A stretch of DNA of 64,000 bases from Hydrogenophilus sp. Its GTDB lineage: Bacteria; Pseudomonadota; Gammaproteobacteria; Burkholderiales; Rhodocyclaceae. A program made the position numbers and the translations under genes. Below, one piece after another: positions 6,978-16,080 of this stretch (the stretch's first letter is position 1; each line of letters starts with the position of its first letter). The notes beneath the pieces were generated by a model. That model was given only the letters and a program-made list of their open reading frames with translations, was not told where the DNA came from and searched no databases. Where the stretch lies: positions 1 through 64,000 of the forward strand of contig JAOAEZ010000002.1 of assembly GCA_026416515.1 (NCBI GenBank), written 5' to 3'.

Positions 6978-8675
6978 ATGGGCATGTTGGAGATCGGGAT
7001 CACGGGGTTGATGGCGGCGCGCTACCGCCTCGACACGGTGAGCCACAACATTGCCAACGCCGATACCCCGGGGTACAGTCGGCAGCGGGTCAACGTGACC
7101 ACCCAGTCGCCGCAGTTTTGGGGGTTCGGGTTCATCGGCCGCGGGGCAAAGCTTACCAATGTGGAGCGGGCGTACGATCAGTTCGTTCAGGGGAGTTTGG
7201 TCGCAGCGGAGGCGCGGTACCACTACGGCAAACATTACGAGGAGTTGATTGCTCCGATCAATAACCTGGTGGCGGATCCGGAGGCAGGGCTTTCGCCAGC
7301 GCTTCAGGCTTTCTGGGACGCAACCCAGGAGGTGGCGGATAACCCCGAGAGTCTCGCCGCCCGTCAGTCGCTGCTGTCGCAGGGAGGGGTGCTGACCGCA
7401 CGGTTGCGGATGTTGGACAGTCGCTTTGACGAACTGCGGCGCGATGTGGAGGGGCGAGTGGCCCTGTTGGCCGATCGCATCACCCAGTACGGAGAAAAGA
7501 TCGCTGAGGCCAACCGCAATATCTATCAGGCAATGGCAAGAGGGCATGAGGCGCCTCCAAACGACCTCCTCGATCAGCGCGATCAATTGGTTCGCGAATT
7601 GGCCCAGTATGTCGGGATAAAGACGATCGTCGACGAGCAGGGATTGATGAACGTTTTTATCGGCAACGGCCAGACGTTGGTTCAGGGGATGTACAGCGCT
7701 ACGCTTAAGGCAGTGCCTGCGCCGGGCGATGGACAAAGGAACGCGATTGAGTACCAGTTCGGGTCGGGAGGAGCGCAGTTGCTGCCGGAGTCGATGATCA
7801 CCGATGGGGAGTTAGGGGCAGTGCTTGCCTTTCGGCGCGAGGCGCTCGATGCGATTCAAAACCAAGTCGGCTTTTTGGTCAATACGCTGACCGCACGCTA
7901 CAACGCTCAACACCGTCTCGGTTTCGGCTTAGATGGAAGCACTAATCTCAATTTCTTTGCCGGCGTGGCGACCAGCTACAGTGCAACCGGTTCGAGCGGC
8001 AGTACAGTGACGATAGATTTAGCGCCGGTTCCCCCTTATGCGACGACTGCAGCAGCGGTGGCGGCGATGCGTCCATCGGCTTATGAGTATCGGCGCGTGG
8101 GGGCAAATTACGAGCTAGTGCGGTTGAGCGACAACAGTGTTCTGTACAGCGCCGCTACGCCACCTACCGCGGCGATGACGTTTGATGGTTTTCGCTTTAG
8201 CGCCGCAGCGCTAGCAGCTGGGGAGCGGGTGGTCTTGCGTCCCCACCAAGATGCGGCAAGCGCCGTTACGGTCGGCTTGGTAGACCCGCGGCAAGTCGCG
8301 GCTGCCGCGAACAATCCCACATCGCTGGCCGGGACCGGGCCAGGCGATAACGGAAATGCCTTGGCGTTGTCGCAACTGCAGACAGCCAAAGTGCTCTATG
8401 TGGATGCAAACGGTAACGCCACCGCAACGTTCCAAACTGGTTGGGCGGCAGCAGTTGCCGAGCTGGGGGCAACCGCAAGCCGTGTGCAGACCGAACATCA
8501 GGCAAGTCGAGCGCTTGCCGATCAATTGAAGGCACACCGCGATAACTACGCCGGCGTCAATCTCGATGAAGAGGCTGCAAACCTCATCCAGTTCCAGCAA
8601 GCTTATCTGGCGGCGAGTAAAACGATGCAGATCGCCCAGAAGCTTTTCGAAGAGGTCCTGGCGATCGCGCGGTAA
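6978..8675 (+). CDS. flgK: flagellar hook-filament junction protein FlgK (HAP1)
   Basis: FlgK is the first junction zone protein between hook and filament. The 565-residue product begins MGMLEIGITGLMAARYRLDT, followed by VSHNIANADTPGYSRQRVN, the FlgK signature, and ends with NLDEEAANLIQFQQAYLAAS plus KTMQIAQKLFEEVLAI. The region around residues 150-300 matches the conserved part (DLLDQRDQLVRELAQYVGI and GVLAFRREAL-like AVLAFRREAL). ATG 6978 has gcggagaggag upstream. It lies 44 bases after flgJ and 12 before flgL. Confidence 0.97.
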   Translation: MGMLEIGITGLMAARYRLDTVSHNIANADTPGYSRQRVNVTTQSPQFWGFGFIGRGAKLTNVERAYDQFVQGSLVAAEARYHYGKHYEELIAPINNLVADPEAGLSPALQAFWDATQEVADNPESLAARQSLLSQGGVLTARLRMLDSRFDELRRDVEGRVALLADRITQYGEKIAEANRNIYQAMARGHEAPPNDLLDQRDQLVRELAQYVGIKTIVDEQGLMNVFIGNGQTLVQGMYSATLKAVPAPGDGQRNAIEYQFGSGGAQLLPESMITDGELGAVLAFRREALDAIQNQVGFLVNTLTARYNAQHRLGFGLDGSTNLNFFAGVATSYSATGSSGSTVTIDLAPVPPYATTAAAVAAMRPSAYEYRRVGANYELVRLSDNSVLYSAATPPTAAMTFDGFRFSAAALAAGERVVLRPHQDAASAVTVGLVDPRQVAAAANNPTSLAGTGPGDNGNALALSQLQTAKVLYVDANGNATATFQTGWAAAVAELGATASRVQTEHQASRALADQLKAHRDNYAGVNLDEEAANLIQFQQAYLAASKTMQIAQKLFEEVLAIAR

Positions 8676-8687
8676 AGGAGGTGGGCC

Positions 8688-9686
8688 ATGTTACGGGTAG
8701 CCACAAGCTTCATCTACGACCGCAACATCTTTCAGATGCAGCGCAACCAACGGGAAGTGGTTTCCACACAGCAGCAGGTGGCGTCGGGGCGAAAGATGGT
8801 GACCCCCGCTGACGATCCGGTGCGCTCGGCGCGAAGTTTGGAATTGCAGCAATCTCAGTTGGTCAACCGCCAGTTCCTCGAAAACCTCGGCTATGCACAG
8901 GACGTTCTTCGGTTGACCGACTCGCGGTTGTCCGAGATGACGTCGACTTTGCAGTATATGCGCGATAAGTTTATCCAGGCAGGTAACGCTGCATTGACTC
9001 CATCAGACCGCGCCGCAATCGCCGAGGATCTGCGGGCTCAATTGAGGAACTTGGTGGCGCTCGGCAACAGCCAGGATGGAGTAGGTAATTATCTCTTCGC
9101 TGGCTATAAAAACGATCAACCCCCGTTGGTCTTTGGAGATCATGATGGCAATCCGTTGACGGCAGATCGTTACTACTATCGAGGCGACGCCAATGTGAAG
9201 CAGATGAAGGTAGGCGAAACCGTATTGGTAGATGTGACTTTTCCGGGGTCGGCGCCTTCGACAGTAGGGGGGCTCTTTGGGGCCGACCAGAGTACCTTTG
9301 TCCCCTCGCCGCCTAACCCTCCGCCGACCGTTTACCCCGAGGCGACTTTCTTGAACGATCTCTATAACGCCATCGAGTCCCTCGACCCGAACGGGACCCC
9401 ATACGCCCCAGTCCATGGGCCCACCTTCGGGGCCCAAGCGGTCGATCGGATGATCGCTGCCCTCCAGGAGGCGACCGCGAAGGTGGGATCGCAACTGGCT
9501 CAGTTGGACGGCATCGCTCAACTGAACCGCGCTCTTGACGAGGATTACACCCGCGCACGCTCGCGAATCGAGGATACCGATTACCACGAAGCGTTGTCGC
9601 GATTGGCGCAGCAGCAGATGGTGTTGCAGGCCGCGCAGCAGTCCTTCGTGAAGGTTTCTAATTTGAGTCTCTTTAACTACCTGTGA
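8688..9686 (+). CDS. flgL: flagellar hook-associated protein FlgL (HAP3)
   Basis: FlgL is the second junction protein, on which flagellin starts to polymerise. The 332-residue product has a flagellin-like N-terminus (MLRVATSFIYDRNIFQMQRN, then VASGRKMVTPADDPVRSARS) and C-terminus (EALSRLAQQQMVLQAAQQSF, VKVSNLSLFNYL). ATG 8688 has an AAAGGAGGTGG site. The gene ends the flg block in this window; it is followed by a small lipoprotein gene rather than flagellin, which is instead upstream of flgD. Confidence 0.97.
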   Translation: MLRVATSFIYDRNIFQMQRNQREVVSTQQQVASGRKMVTPADDPVRSARSLELQQSQLVNRQFLENLGYAQDVLRLTDSRLSEMTSTLQYMRDKFIQAGNAALTPSDRAAIAEDLRAQLRNLVALGNSQDGVGNYLFAGYKNDQPPLVFGDHDGNPLTADRYYYRGDANVKQMKVGETVLVDVTFPGSAPSTVGGLFGADQSTFVPSPPNPPPTVYPEATFLNDLYNAIESLDPNGTPYAPVHGPTFGAQAVDRMIAALQEATAKVGSQLAQLDGIAQLNRALDEDYTRARSRIEDTDYHEALSRLAQQQMVLQAAQQSFVKVSNLSLFNYL

Positions 9687-9717
9687 ACAATTCTCGATGG
9701 ACAGAGAGGGAGTACCG

Positions 9718-10296
9718 ATGCGGTGGTTGTGGATAGCAGCGGTTGCGTTGGGGATGGCGGGGTGCACTGTGCGATTGCCGACCGAGGGAGAGCGAGCGGT
9801 CGGCGCCGCAACGGTGGGAGGGGCACTGCTGTTGAGCGAGGCTTCTACAGGGTGGTCGGCGGCGAGTGGAGGAGGTGGTGGTGCAGCGGCTGCCGCCGGG
9901 GGAGGAGCAGCCGCTCCGGCGGGAGGAGGGGCGGGAGGAGCTGCTGCCGCGGCCGCTGGTGGTGCCACTTCGTCGCAGGCCGCTTACTACGCTTTTTTGC
10001 GTCAGCTCGGCGGGGTAGCGCTGGTGGCCTATGCGCTGTATGATCCCCTCGCACCCAATTGGGAGATCTCAGTGGTCCCCGAGGGGAGAGAGCGCGTGCG
10101 GTTGGTATTGGCGATGCGACCCTTGGCTACCGGTGGGCAGGGAGAGGCGTGGCGAATTTTCCAGAGAGCCGCCCAACAGATAGTTCGGCAGCACGAAGCG
10201 CGCGACTTTCGCGTGGTCGCTTATGAGGAGGGCGTTCACTCGACACGACCGTTTGCTCAACGCTACGCCATCGGGGCGGTGGAATTGCTCTATTGA
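9718..10296 (+). CDS. putative lipoprotein with Gly/Ala-rich linker
   Basis: The 192-residue product starts MRWLWIAAVALGMAGCTVRL: a lipobox MAGC with cysteine 16, so an outer- or inner-membrane lipoprotein. Residues about 50-85 are a Gly/Ala tract. The C-terminal third (YALYDPLAPNWEISVVPEGR, then MRPLATGGQGEAW and a helical stretch) resembles a conserved hypothetical lipoprotein family I recall from Betaproteobacteria; no function is known to me. ATG 9718 is chosen over ATG 9697 because of gagagggag at 9704-9712 and the signal peptide. It lies 31 bases after flgL and is convergent with the Nudix gene. Confidence 0.75.
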   Translation: MRWLWIAAVALGMAGCTVRLPTEGERAVGAATVGGALLLSEASTGWSAASGGGGGAAAAAGGGAAAPAGGGAGGAAAAAAGGATSSQAAYYAFLRQLGGVALVAYALYDPLAPNWEISVVPEGRERVRLVLAMRPLATGGQGEAWRIFQRAAQQIVRQHEARDFRVVAYEEGVHSTRPFAQRYAIGAVELLY

Positions 10297-10301
10297 AATG
10301 A

Positions 10302-10850
10302 CTACGTGGAGGGAAAAGGAGGGGTGGGGGGAAGGACGGCGACCAGAGGCGTAGGAGCATGAGCCCCTTTTTCTGCCCAGTAGCGGAGAACCGAGCGAAC
10401 GGTAGCGAACGCCAGTTCGTCCCACGGGATTTGACGGGGGGTAAAGAGCCTCAGTTCGAGCGTCTCCCCGCCGGGAGCCCAAGCGCGATCGCGAAGAATG
10501 GCGTGGTAAAAAAGGTGAACTTGCTGAATATGAGGAGCGTCGATGAGAGCGTAGAGGCGAACGATCGTTACCCGCGCACCCGCCTCTTCGACAGTCTCCC
10601 GTTGGGCAGCGGTGGAGGTCGATTCGTCGCATTCTAAGAAGCCAGCCGGTAGAGTCCAAAAGCCAATGCGCGGCGGAATAGCGCGACGGCAGAGAAGCAC
10701 CTGCCCCTCCCAGAGGGGGAGAGTTCCAACAATAATTCGCGGATTTTGATAGTGAACCGTCCTGCAACGCGGGCAGACGAAACGGGGGAGATGATCCCCG
10801 GGCGGGATTCGCCGCTCTACAGGATGTCCGCAAGAGGAACAAAAGCGCAT
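10302..10850 (-). CDS. Nudix hydrolase with N-terminal zinc ribbon
   Basis: Residues 1-30 hold two CxxC pairs (C4, C7, C26, C29), a zinc ribbon like that of NADH pyrophosphatase. Then comes a Nudix domain with the box G-x5-E-x7-RE-x2-EE-x-G (GFLECDESTSTAAQRETVEE, then AGA). Such enzymes cleave nucleoside diphosphate-X compounds, for example NAD(H), ADP-ribose or FAD; the substrate cannot be read from the sequence. At 182 residues it is much shorter than NudC (about 257). A possible minus-strand -10, TATACT (10874-10879), lies upstream but has a poor -35. It faces the FlgL-linked lipoprotein gene with only five bases between the stops. Confidence 0.9.
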   Translation of the reverse strand: MRFCSSCGHPVERRIPPGDHLPRFVCPRCRTVHYQNPRIIVGTLPLWEGQVLLCRRAIPPRIGFWTLPAGFLECDESTSTAAQRETVEEAGARVTIVRLYALIDAPHIQQVHLFYHAILRDRAWAPGGETLELRLFTPRQIPWDELAFATVRSVLRYWAEKGAHAPTPLVAVLPPTPPFPST

Positions 10851-10947
10851 CGATTCTTTTTCACAGGCAGGTAAGTATAGTGTAACAATAAGTGTCGCAA
10901 AGAGGCGACGAGAAAAAGTAGCTCCTCTTTTGCCCGCTTTTTGTGCA

Positions 10948-10976
10948 TTGGGAGAGAGGCTACTTCTTGCTATACT
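10948..10976 (+). promoter_or_regulatory. sigma-70-type promoter of flhDC
   Basis: TTGGGA (10948-10953) and TATACT (10971-10976) are separated by exactly 17 bases and lie 22 bases before the flhD ATG. The expected start site is near 10983. A housekeeping-type promoter is what is known for the class 1 flhDC operon. No CRP or other operator was recognised nearby. Confidence 0.6.
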
Positions 10977-10997
10977 GAGGGGGACAAGGAGCGGGTC

Positions 10998-11345
10998 ATG
11001 GCGGCACCAGATTTTTCCGACGAAATCCGTGAGTTAAACCTTCAGTTCCTGATCCTCGCCCAGCGGATGGCGCAGGCAAACCTCGAGACAGCAGCAGTGA
11101 AGCTGGGGATCGATGAGGAGAGCCTCGAGTGGCTGCTGACGGTACCGCCCGCTAAGCTGGTGCGGTTGGCCCAAGGAGCGATGTTGGTGCCGCAATTTCG
11201 CATTTCGGGTGAGTTGCTGCGGCAGCTGGCAGGGGAGGGGGGAAGAGACGAGGCAGCCGCACAATTGCATGCGTTGATTTTGGCGCACGCGCCAGGGCGA
11301 AAAAAGGCGAGAATTGTGGGAGACGATCATGGTGAAGCGGGTTGA
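10998..11345 (+). CDS. flhD: flagellar transcriptional activator subunit FlhD
   Basis: FlhD with FlhC forms the heteromeric master activator of class 2 flagellar promoters. The 115-residue product contains EIRELNLQFLILAQRMAQAN, the most conserved FlhD segment, and a helix region around residues 25-65 (AVKLGIDEESLEWLL). I start at ATG 10998 (site aaggagcgg) rather than the in-frame upstream start at 10941, which would precede the promoter -10. Its end overlaps the flhC start by 17 bases, so the two are coupled. Confidence 0.95.
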   Translation: MAAPDFSDEIRELNLQFLILAQRMAQANLETAAVKLGIDEESLEWLLTVPPAKLVRLAQGAMLVPQFRISGELLRQLAGEGGRDEAAAQLHALILAHAPGRKKARIVGDDHGEAG

Positions 11346-11922
11346 TGCGGTCGAAGCCGAAGCACAAGAAATTATGTTGGCGGCCGAATTGATTCGATTA
11401 GGGGCGCGGATGCAGCTTCTGGAAGCGGAGATCGCGTTAAGCCGCGAGCGGCTTTTGAAGTTGTATAAACAGGTGCGCGGCGTGTCTCCACCAAAGGGAA
11501 TGCTGCCCTTTTCGGCCGATTGGTTTATGACCTGGCAGCCGAACGTCCACTCGACGCTTTTCGCCAATTTGTGGTTGTCGCTGAAGGGTTCAGAGCCCCG
11601 GAGGCGGCTGATCAACGCCTATCAGTTATACCTCGACGGAGTGGATGCGATTGGGGTGGAGCCGATCTTGAGTGTGACGCGGGCGTGGACGTTGCTGCGC
11701 TTTATCGATGCCGATATCCTTCAGCTGACCCCTTGTCGCAACTGCGGCGGTCACTTTGTGACCCATGCCTATGAACCCGCGAAACAGTTTGTCTGCGGGT
11801 TGTGCCATATGCCGTCGCGGGCCATTGCAACCAGAAAGAGCGTGAAGCATGCGATCACGGTGAGACAAAGAATGATCCCCATTCGAAAAAATCGCCGAAG
11901 AACCCCCGAAACGGTGGGTTAA
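11329..11922 (+). CDS. flhC: flagellar transcriptional activator subunit FlhC
   Basis: FlhC is the DNA-contacting zinc subunit of the FlhD4C2 activator. The 197-residue product has the zinc ligands CRNC (C136, C139) and CGLC (C156, C159), the family arrangement, plus ARMQLLEAEIALSRERLLKL and the WLSLKGSEPRRRLINAYQLY block. I chose ATG 11329 with gtgggag upstream over the in-frame TTG at 11314. The C-terminal tail is basic (RKNRRRTPETVG). motA follows 36 bases later, the usual betaproteobacterial and enteric order flhDC-motAB. Confidence 0.95.
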   Translation: MVKRVDAVEAEAQEIMLAAELIRLGARMQLLEAEIALSRERLLKLYKQVRGVSPPKGMLPFSADWFMTWQPNVHSTLFANLWLSLKGSEPRRRLINAYQLYLDGVDAIGVEPILSVTRAWTLLRFIDADILQLTPCRNCGGHFVTHAYEPAKQFVCGLCHMPSRAIATRKSVKHAITVRQRMIPIRKNRRRTPETVG

Positions 11923-11958
11923 AATTCCACCGCTTTATCGAGTAAGTCGGCGAGTGCC

Positions 11959-12810
11959 ATGTTCCTGCTCGTCGGGTATGTGATTATTCTGGCATCGTCG
12001 CTGGGAACGTACGCGGTGCACGGCAGTCTCGCAGCGCTGTGGGTACCGCTCGAATATATCGCGATCGTCGGATTGTTGGTCGGCGGATTTGTCGCTTCCA
12101 ATAACCCAGGGTCGCTAAAAGCAGCGCTCGGGAGCGTCTCAAGCGTTTTTAAAAATTCGCCTTATACGCGCGCTTTCTACGTCGAATTGCTGGCTCTGCT
12201 TTTCGAGATTTTGACCAAAGTTCGTAAAGAAGGGCTGATGGCAATCGAACAAGATGTGGAAAATCCAGAGAGCTCTGCCATTTTCGGGAAATACCCTCTG
12301 GTGCTCCACGATCATCATCTGGTGGAGTTTATTACCGACTATTTGCGGATGATGGTGAGCGGCAGCTTGAACCCGGTGGAGATCGAGGGATTAATGGATC
12401 AAGAGATCGAAACCCACCATATGGAAGCTCATTTGCCTCCCCACTTATTTGCTAAAGCGGCCGACTCTTTGCCGGCATTCGGTATCGTGGTAGCAGTAAT
12501 GGGGGTGGTGAATGTGATGGGTTCGGTGGGGGAACCGCCAGCGGTATTGGGGAAAATGATCGGTGGAGCACTGGTCGGGACCTTTTTGGGAATTCTGCTT
12601 TCCTACGGCTTTGTGTCGCCTATCGCAGCCCAGCTGGAGCTAAAGGTCGAAGACAGCAGCAAACCCTTCCAAGTGGCAAAGGTGGTTCTTTTGGCCAGCA
12701 TGAATGGCTATCCCCCCCCGATGGCCGTGGAGTTTGGGCGGAAAGTTTTATGGTCGTCGGTTCGTCCCTCTTTTAAAGAGCTTGAAGAGGAGCTGCGCAG
12801 CCGCAAGTAA
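11959..12810 (+). CDS. motA: flagellar motor stator protein MotA
   Basis: MotA forms the cytoplasm-facing ring of the stator and converts proton flow into torque on FliG. The 283-residue product has two N-terminal membrane segments (residues 1-20 and about 33-50), the long cytoplasmic loop (HDHHLVEFITDYLRMMVSG) and two further segments ending in GIVVAVMGVVNVMGSVGEPP and GALVGTFLGILLSYGFVSPI. The start ATG 11959 has no strong ribosome binding site, so translation may depend on the preceding flhC. motB follows after 24 bases. Confidence 0.96.
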   Translation: MFLLVGYVIILASSLGTYAVHGSLAALWVPLEYIAIVGLLVGGFVASNNPGSLKAALGSVSSVFKNSPYTRAFYVELLALLFEILTKVRKEGLMAIEQDVENPESSAIFGKYPLVLHDHHLVEFITDYLRMMVSGSLNPVEIEGLMDQEIETHHMEAHLPPHLFAKAADSLPAFGIVVAVMGVVNVMGSVGEPPAVLGKMIGGALVGTFLGILLSYGFVSPIAAQLELKVEDSSKPFQVAKVVLLASMNGYPPPMAVEFGRKVLWSSVRPSFKELEEELRSRK

Positions 12811-12834
12811 CGGGGAACGTGAGGCACGCGACCG

Positions 12835-13899
12835 ATGAGCGACGACGCCCAACAGCCGATTATCATCAAGCGAATCAAAAAGGTCTCCGGCGGTGCACAC
12901 GGTGGGGCATGGAAAATCGCTTACGCCGATTTTGTGACGGCGATGATGGCCTTCTTTCTGCTGATGTGGTTGTTGGGGTCTACCTCTAAGGGAGATCTCG
13001 ATGGCATCGCTCAATTTTTTCAGAATCCATTAAGGGTGGCCCGCGACGGGGGAACCGGTTCCGGGGATGCAGAGCGAATTGTCCCGGGCGGAGGGGAGGA
13101 TCTTTCACGCCGCATCGGCCAGGTAAAGAAGGGGGATATTCCTTCCCGCAGCACCTTTCAGCGCGACGGTGGGGAGGGGTCGTTGCCCACGAAAGGGCGC
13201 TCCGACAGCCAACAGGAGACACCAGATCAACAAAGGGTGGTTGGGGCTGCAGCCCAACCGCACCACCAACAGAATAGTAAACGTGCACAAGAGAACGCTC
13301 CAAAAGGGGCGATGAGCGCTGAAGAGGTGGAACGCGAGCGTGAGCGCCGTAAAGAGCTCGTGCAGATGGAGCGCGTGCGCTCCATCATCGAGGCGATGAT
13401 CGAGGCCGATGAGGCTCTGCGGGCGTTACGCGATCAAATTCGAATGCAGGTTACTGAGGAGGGATTAGTAATCGAAATCGTCGACGAGAAAAACCGGCCG
13501 ATGTTTGCGTTGGGCAGCAGCCAGGTGCAACCCTATATGCGCGACTTGTTGCGTTTGATCGGTCGAACGCTTCAAGGGATTGAGAACAAGATCATGATCG
13601 CGGGTCATACCGATGCGACCCCTTTTGCCGGCGGCGGTCGAGGAACTTCCAACTGGGAGCTCTCCGCAGACCGCGCCAACGCGGCGCGCCGTGAACTGGT
13701 TGCCGGAGGACTGGCGATGGAAAAGGTCTTTCGGGTAGTGGGAATGGCCGACACCATCCCCTTCGTACCGGAGGATCCCTTGGCACCTCAAAACCGTCGA
13801 ATCAGCATCATCGTTCTAAAGCGAGAGGCGGAAGAGGATTTACGTCGAGAAGCAGCTGAACTTACCGCCGTGATTCGCCGCGGTTTGGGACAGCCTTAA
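12835..13899 (+). CDS. motB: flagellar motor stator protein MotB
   Basis: MotB anchors the stator to peptidoglycan and carries the proton-binding aspartate. The 354-residue product has GGAWKIAYADFVTAMMAFFL, then LMWLLGS, a single membrane segment with the critical Asp in YADF. A long charged periplasmic linker (about 80-190) follows, then an OmpA-like domain with IAGHTDATPF and NWELSADRANAARREL. Start ATG 12835 gives the family-like MSDDAQQPIIIKRIKKV. The linker is longer and more polar than in E. coli MotB (308 residues). Confidence 0.96.
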   Translation: MSDDAQQPIIIKRIKKVSGGAHGGAWKIAYADFVTAMMAFFLLMWLLGSTSKGDLDGIAQFFQNPLRVARDGGTGSGDAERIVPGGGEDLSRRIGQVKKGDIPSRSTFQRDGGEGSLPTKGRSDSQQETPDQQRVVGAAAQPHHQQNSKRAQENAPKGAMSAEEVERERERRKELVQMERVRSIIEAMIEADEALRALRDQIRMQVTEEGLVIEIVDEKNRPMFALGSSQVQPYMRDLLRLIGRTLQGIENKIMIAGHTDATPFAGGGRGTSNWELSADRANAARRELVAGGLAMEKVFRVVGMADTIPFVPEDPLAPQNRRISIIVLKREAEEDLRREAAELTAVIRRGLGQP

Positions 13900-14053
13900 T
13901 CACGAGAAAGCGTCCTTTCTGGGGCCAATTTTCGCTCCGAGAGCAATGGAAAAAAGTCCCCCCTTTGTTCTTCTTTTTCTTTTTGGAGTAGAATCAATCA
14001 TCAGTTGGGGTAGCGATACTTGAAAAAAGGGGGTTTTCTGCTGCTTAATTGCC

Positions 14054-14080
14054 TTAAGAGGTATCGCGTGGTGCCGTAAT
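14054..14080 (+). promoter_or_regulatory. candidate FliA (sigma-28) promoter of the che operon
   Basis: The 216-base gap between motB and the first cheV holds TTAA (14054-14057), a 15-base spacer and GCCGTAAT (14073-14080), close to the E. coli sigma-28 pattern TAAA-N15-GCCGATAA, 36 bases before the start codon. A sigma-70-like TAGAAT (13989-13994) with a weak TTGTTC at 18 bases is an alternative. A small stem AGAAAG/CTTTCT (13905-13920) after motB lacks a T-tract. Nothing else was seen in this gap. Confidence 0.4.
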
Positions 14081-14115
14081 CTTATCTCATCGCAACTACG
14101 GGCAAGGAGCGGGCG

Positions 14116-15072
14116 ATGTCGGAGTTGTTGAAGCGAATCGACGAGCGCACCAAACTCGCCGGGACCAACAAGCTCGAGATTTTAATGTTTACCCTTGGAG
14201 TTTCTAGCGCCACAGGACGACGGGAGACCTTCGGAATCAATGTGTTTAAGGTGCGCGAGGTGATGAAAACGCCACCCATTACGGCAGCTCCTGAGATGCC
14301 GCGTGCGGTAAAAGGAATGGTCAGCTTGCGCGGTGTGCTGGTACCGGTGGTGGACCTGGGGGAGTACATCGGGGTAGAGCCGGGTACAGAGCGCAACATC
14401 ATGATCGTGACCGAGTATAACCAGCATATTCAAGGATTTTTGGTCGAGTCGGTCGATACTATCCTGCGCTTGGATTGGTCGCAGATGCGAGTCCCACCGG
14501 AGATGCTGACGGCCAAGATGGGTGGATTGGTGACAGCCGTCACCGAGCTTCCCGACGGCCGATTGGTGATGATGTTGGACGTCGAGCGAGTTCTTTCGGA
14601 GACGAGCGGCGGACAGGAGGCGGAGGCTGATCTATATTCAGGAATCGAGCCGATGCCGCACGGGGAGCGGTTTACCGTTTATTATTGCGACGATTCATCG
14701 ATTGCCCGCGAACAGGTGGAGCGGACCCTGCAGCGTCTCGGGGTTCGATCGGTCGCGGCGATGAACGGCCGGATTTGCTGGGAGAATTTGGAACGCGCCG
14801 CTGAGCGAGCCCGCCAAAGCGGGCGGCCGATTAAAGAATACGTTTCGGCGGTGATAACCGATATCGAGATGCCCGAGATGGATGGCTTTATCCTAACCAA
14901 GCGCATCAAGACCGACCGCCGTTTTTCTGGAATTCCGGTGTTGATGCATTCGTCGTTGTCGGGGATGCAAAACCAGCATCTCGGGAAATCGGTGGGGGTC
15001 GATGAGTATGTGCCTAAGTTTCAGCCGCGTGAATTGGCGGCAACGCTACGACGTTACTTAGAGAGAGGTTGA
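14116..15072 (+). CDS. cheV: chemotaxis protein CheV (CheW-receiver fusion), copy 1
   Basis: CheV couples receptors to CheA and may act as a phosphate sink or adaptation device. The 318-residue product has an N-terminal CheW-like domain ([49 protein letters not shown]) and a C-terminal receiver (YYCDDSSIAREQVERTL, ITDIEMPEMDGFILTKRIK, YVPKF) with the phospho-acceptor Asp and Lys present. ATG 14116 follows aaggagcggg. It is the first of two adjacent CheV genes and shares their layout, so a tandem duplication is likely. Confidence 0.95.
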   Translation: MSELLKRIDERTKLAGTNKLEILMFTLGVSSATGRRETFGINVFKVREVMKTPPITAAPEMPRAVKGMVSLRGVLVPVVDLGEYIGVEPGTERNIMIVTEYNQHIQGFLVESVDTILRLDWSQMRVPPEMLTAKMGGLVTAVTELPDGRLVMMLDVERVLSETSGGQEAEADLYSGIEPMPHGERFTVYYCDDSSIAREQVERTLQRLGVRSVAAMNGRICWENLERAAERARQSGRPIKEYVSAVITDIEMPEMDGFILTKRIKTDRRFSGIPVLMHSSLSGMQNQHLGKSVGVDEYVPKFQPRELAATLRRYLERG

Positions 15073-15085
15073 GAGGAGAAGGGCG

Positions 15086-16063
15086 ATGGGAATTCCATCT
15101 AGAACGGTGATCGAACCAGAGTTGGTGCTCGACGAGCGAGAAAAAAGCCCCTTTGAAGAGATCGAGGCGCGCGCCGGATTGGCGGGGTCAAACCGTTTTG
15201 AAATCCTTATGTTTTCTCTGGGAACGAGCGAGATTTTCGGTGTAAACGTCTTCAAGGTGCGAGAGGTGATGAGCACTCCCTTTATCACCCGTGCGCCCAA
15301 CGTGCCGCCAGGGGTAGAAGGGCTGGTGAGCTTGCGGGGGAACGTGATCCCGGTGGTGTCGTTGGCAAAGGTGATGGGATTGGCACCGATGGACGACCGC
15401 TTGGCTCCGACGATGATGGTCGCCGAGTATAGCCAAAAGACGCTTGCTTTCTTGGTGGAGTCGGTGGATCGTATCATCCGCGTCGAGTGGAGTTTGGTGC
15501 GCGAGCCGGAGAACGTTTCCCAGCAGGTGCATGGGTTGATTACCGCGATCACCGAGTTGCCTGACGGCCGGATCGTGTCGATCATCGACGTGGAGTCGAT
15601 CTTGGCACGCGTTTTCGGGGAGGATGTGGTGGGAACGATTTTGCCGATCCCAGAGGGGTATCGATACCATGTCTTTTTTGTCGACGATTCAAGTGTGGCG
15701 CGTAAAAAGATCGCCGAGGTGCTCGATAAGTTGGGTGTAAAGCACGCCCACGCGACAAACGGCGCAGAGGCTTGGGCGCGACTCGAGAGCATGGCTAGTT
15801 TTGCCGAGCAGACGGGAGCGAACCTGCGCGATCAGGTCGATGTGATCTTGGTCGATGCGGAGATGCCCGAGATGGATGGGTACGTGTTGACCAAGCATAT
15901 CAAGGCCGATCCCCGCTTTGAGGGAATCCCCGTGATTATGCACTCGTCGTTGTCATCGGCTGCCAACCGCGCGATGGGAGAACGAGTGGGAGTCGATGGT
16001 TACGTGGCTAAGTTTGATGCGCATGCGTTGGCGGAGACCCTCCGACCGCTTCTATTGCGCTAA
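15086..16063 (+). CDS. cheV: chemotaxis protein CheV (CheW-receiver fusion), copy 2
   Basis: The second CheV (325 residues) starts 13 bases after the first. Its CheW domain ([53 protein letters not shown]) and receiver ([42 protein letters not shown]) are complete. It differs from copy 1 by a longer N-terminal segment and many substitutions, so the duplication is not recent, and the copies may serve different receptor groups. ATG 15086 has gagaggagaaggg upstream. Confidence 0.95.
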   Translation: MGIPSRTVIEPELVLDEREKSPFEEIEARAGLAGSNRFEILMFSLGTSEIFGVNVFKVREVMSTPFITRAPNVPPGVEGLVSLRGNVIPVVSLAKVMGLAPMDDRLAPTMMVAEYSQKTLAFLVESVDRIIRVEWSLVREPENVSQQVHGLITAITELPDGRIVSIIDVESILARVFGEDVVGTILPIPEGYRYHVFFVDDSSVARKKIAEVLDKLGVKHAHATNGAEAWARLESMASFAEQTGANLRDQVDVILVDAEMPEMDGYVLTKHIKADPRFEGIPVIMHSSLSSAANRAMGERVGVDGYVAKFDAHALAETLRPLLLR

Positions 16064-16080
16064 AAGGAAGAGGGGTATCG

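Noticed and set aside
13905..13920. Small hairpin after motB as a terminator.
   Set aside because: Only a 6-bp AT-rich stem and no T-tract.
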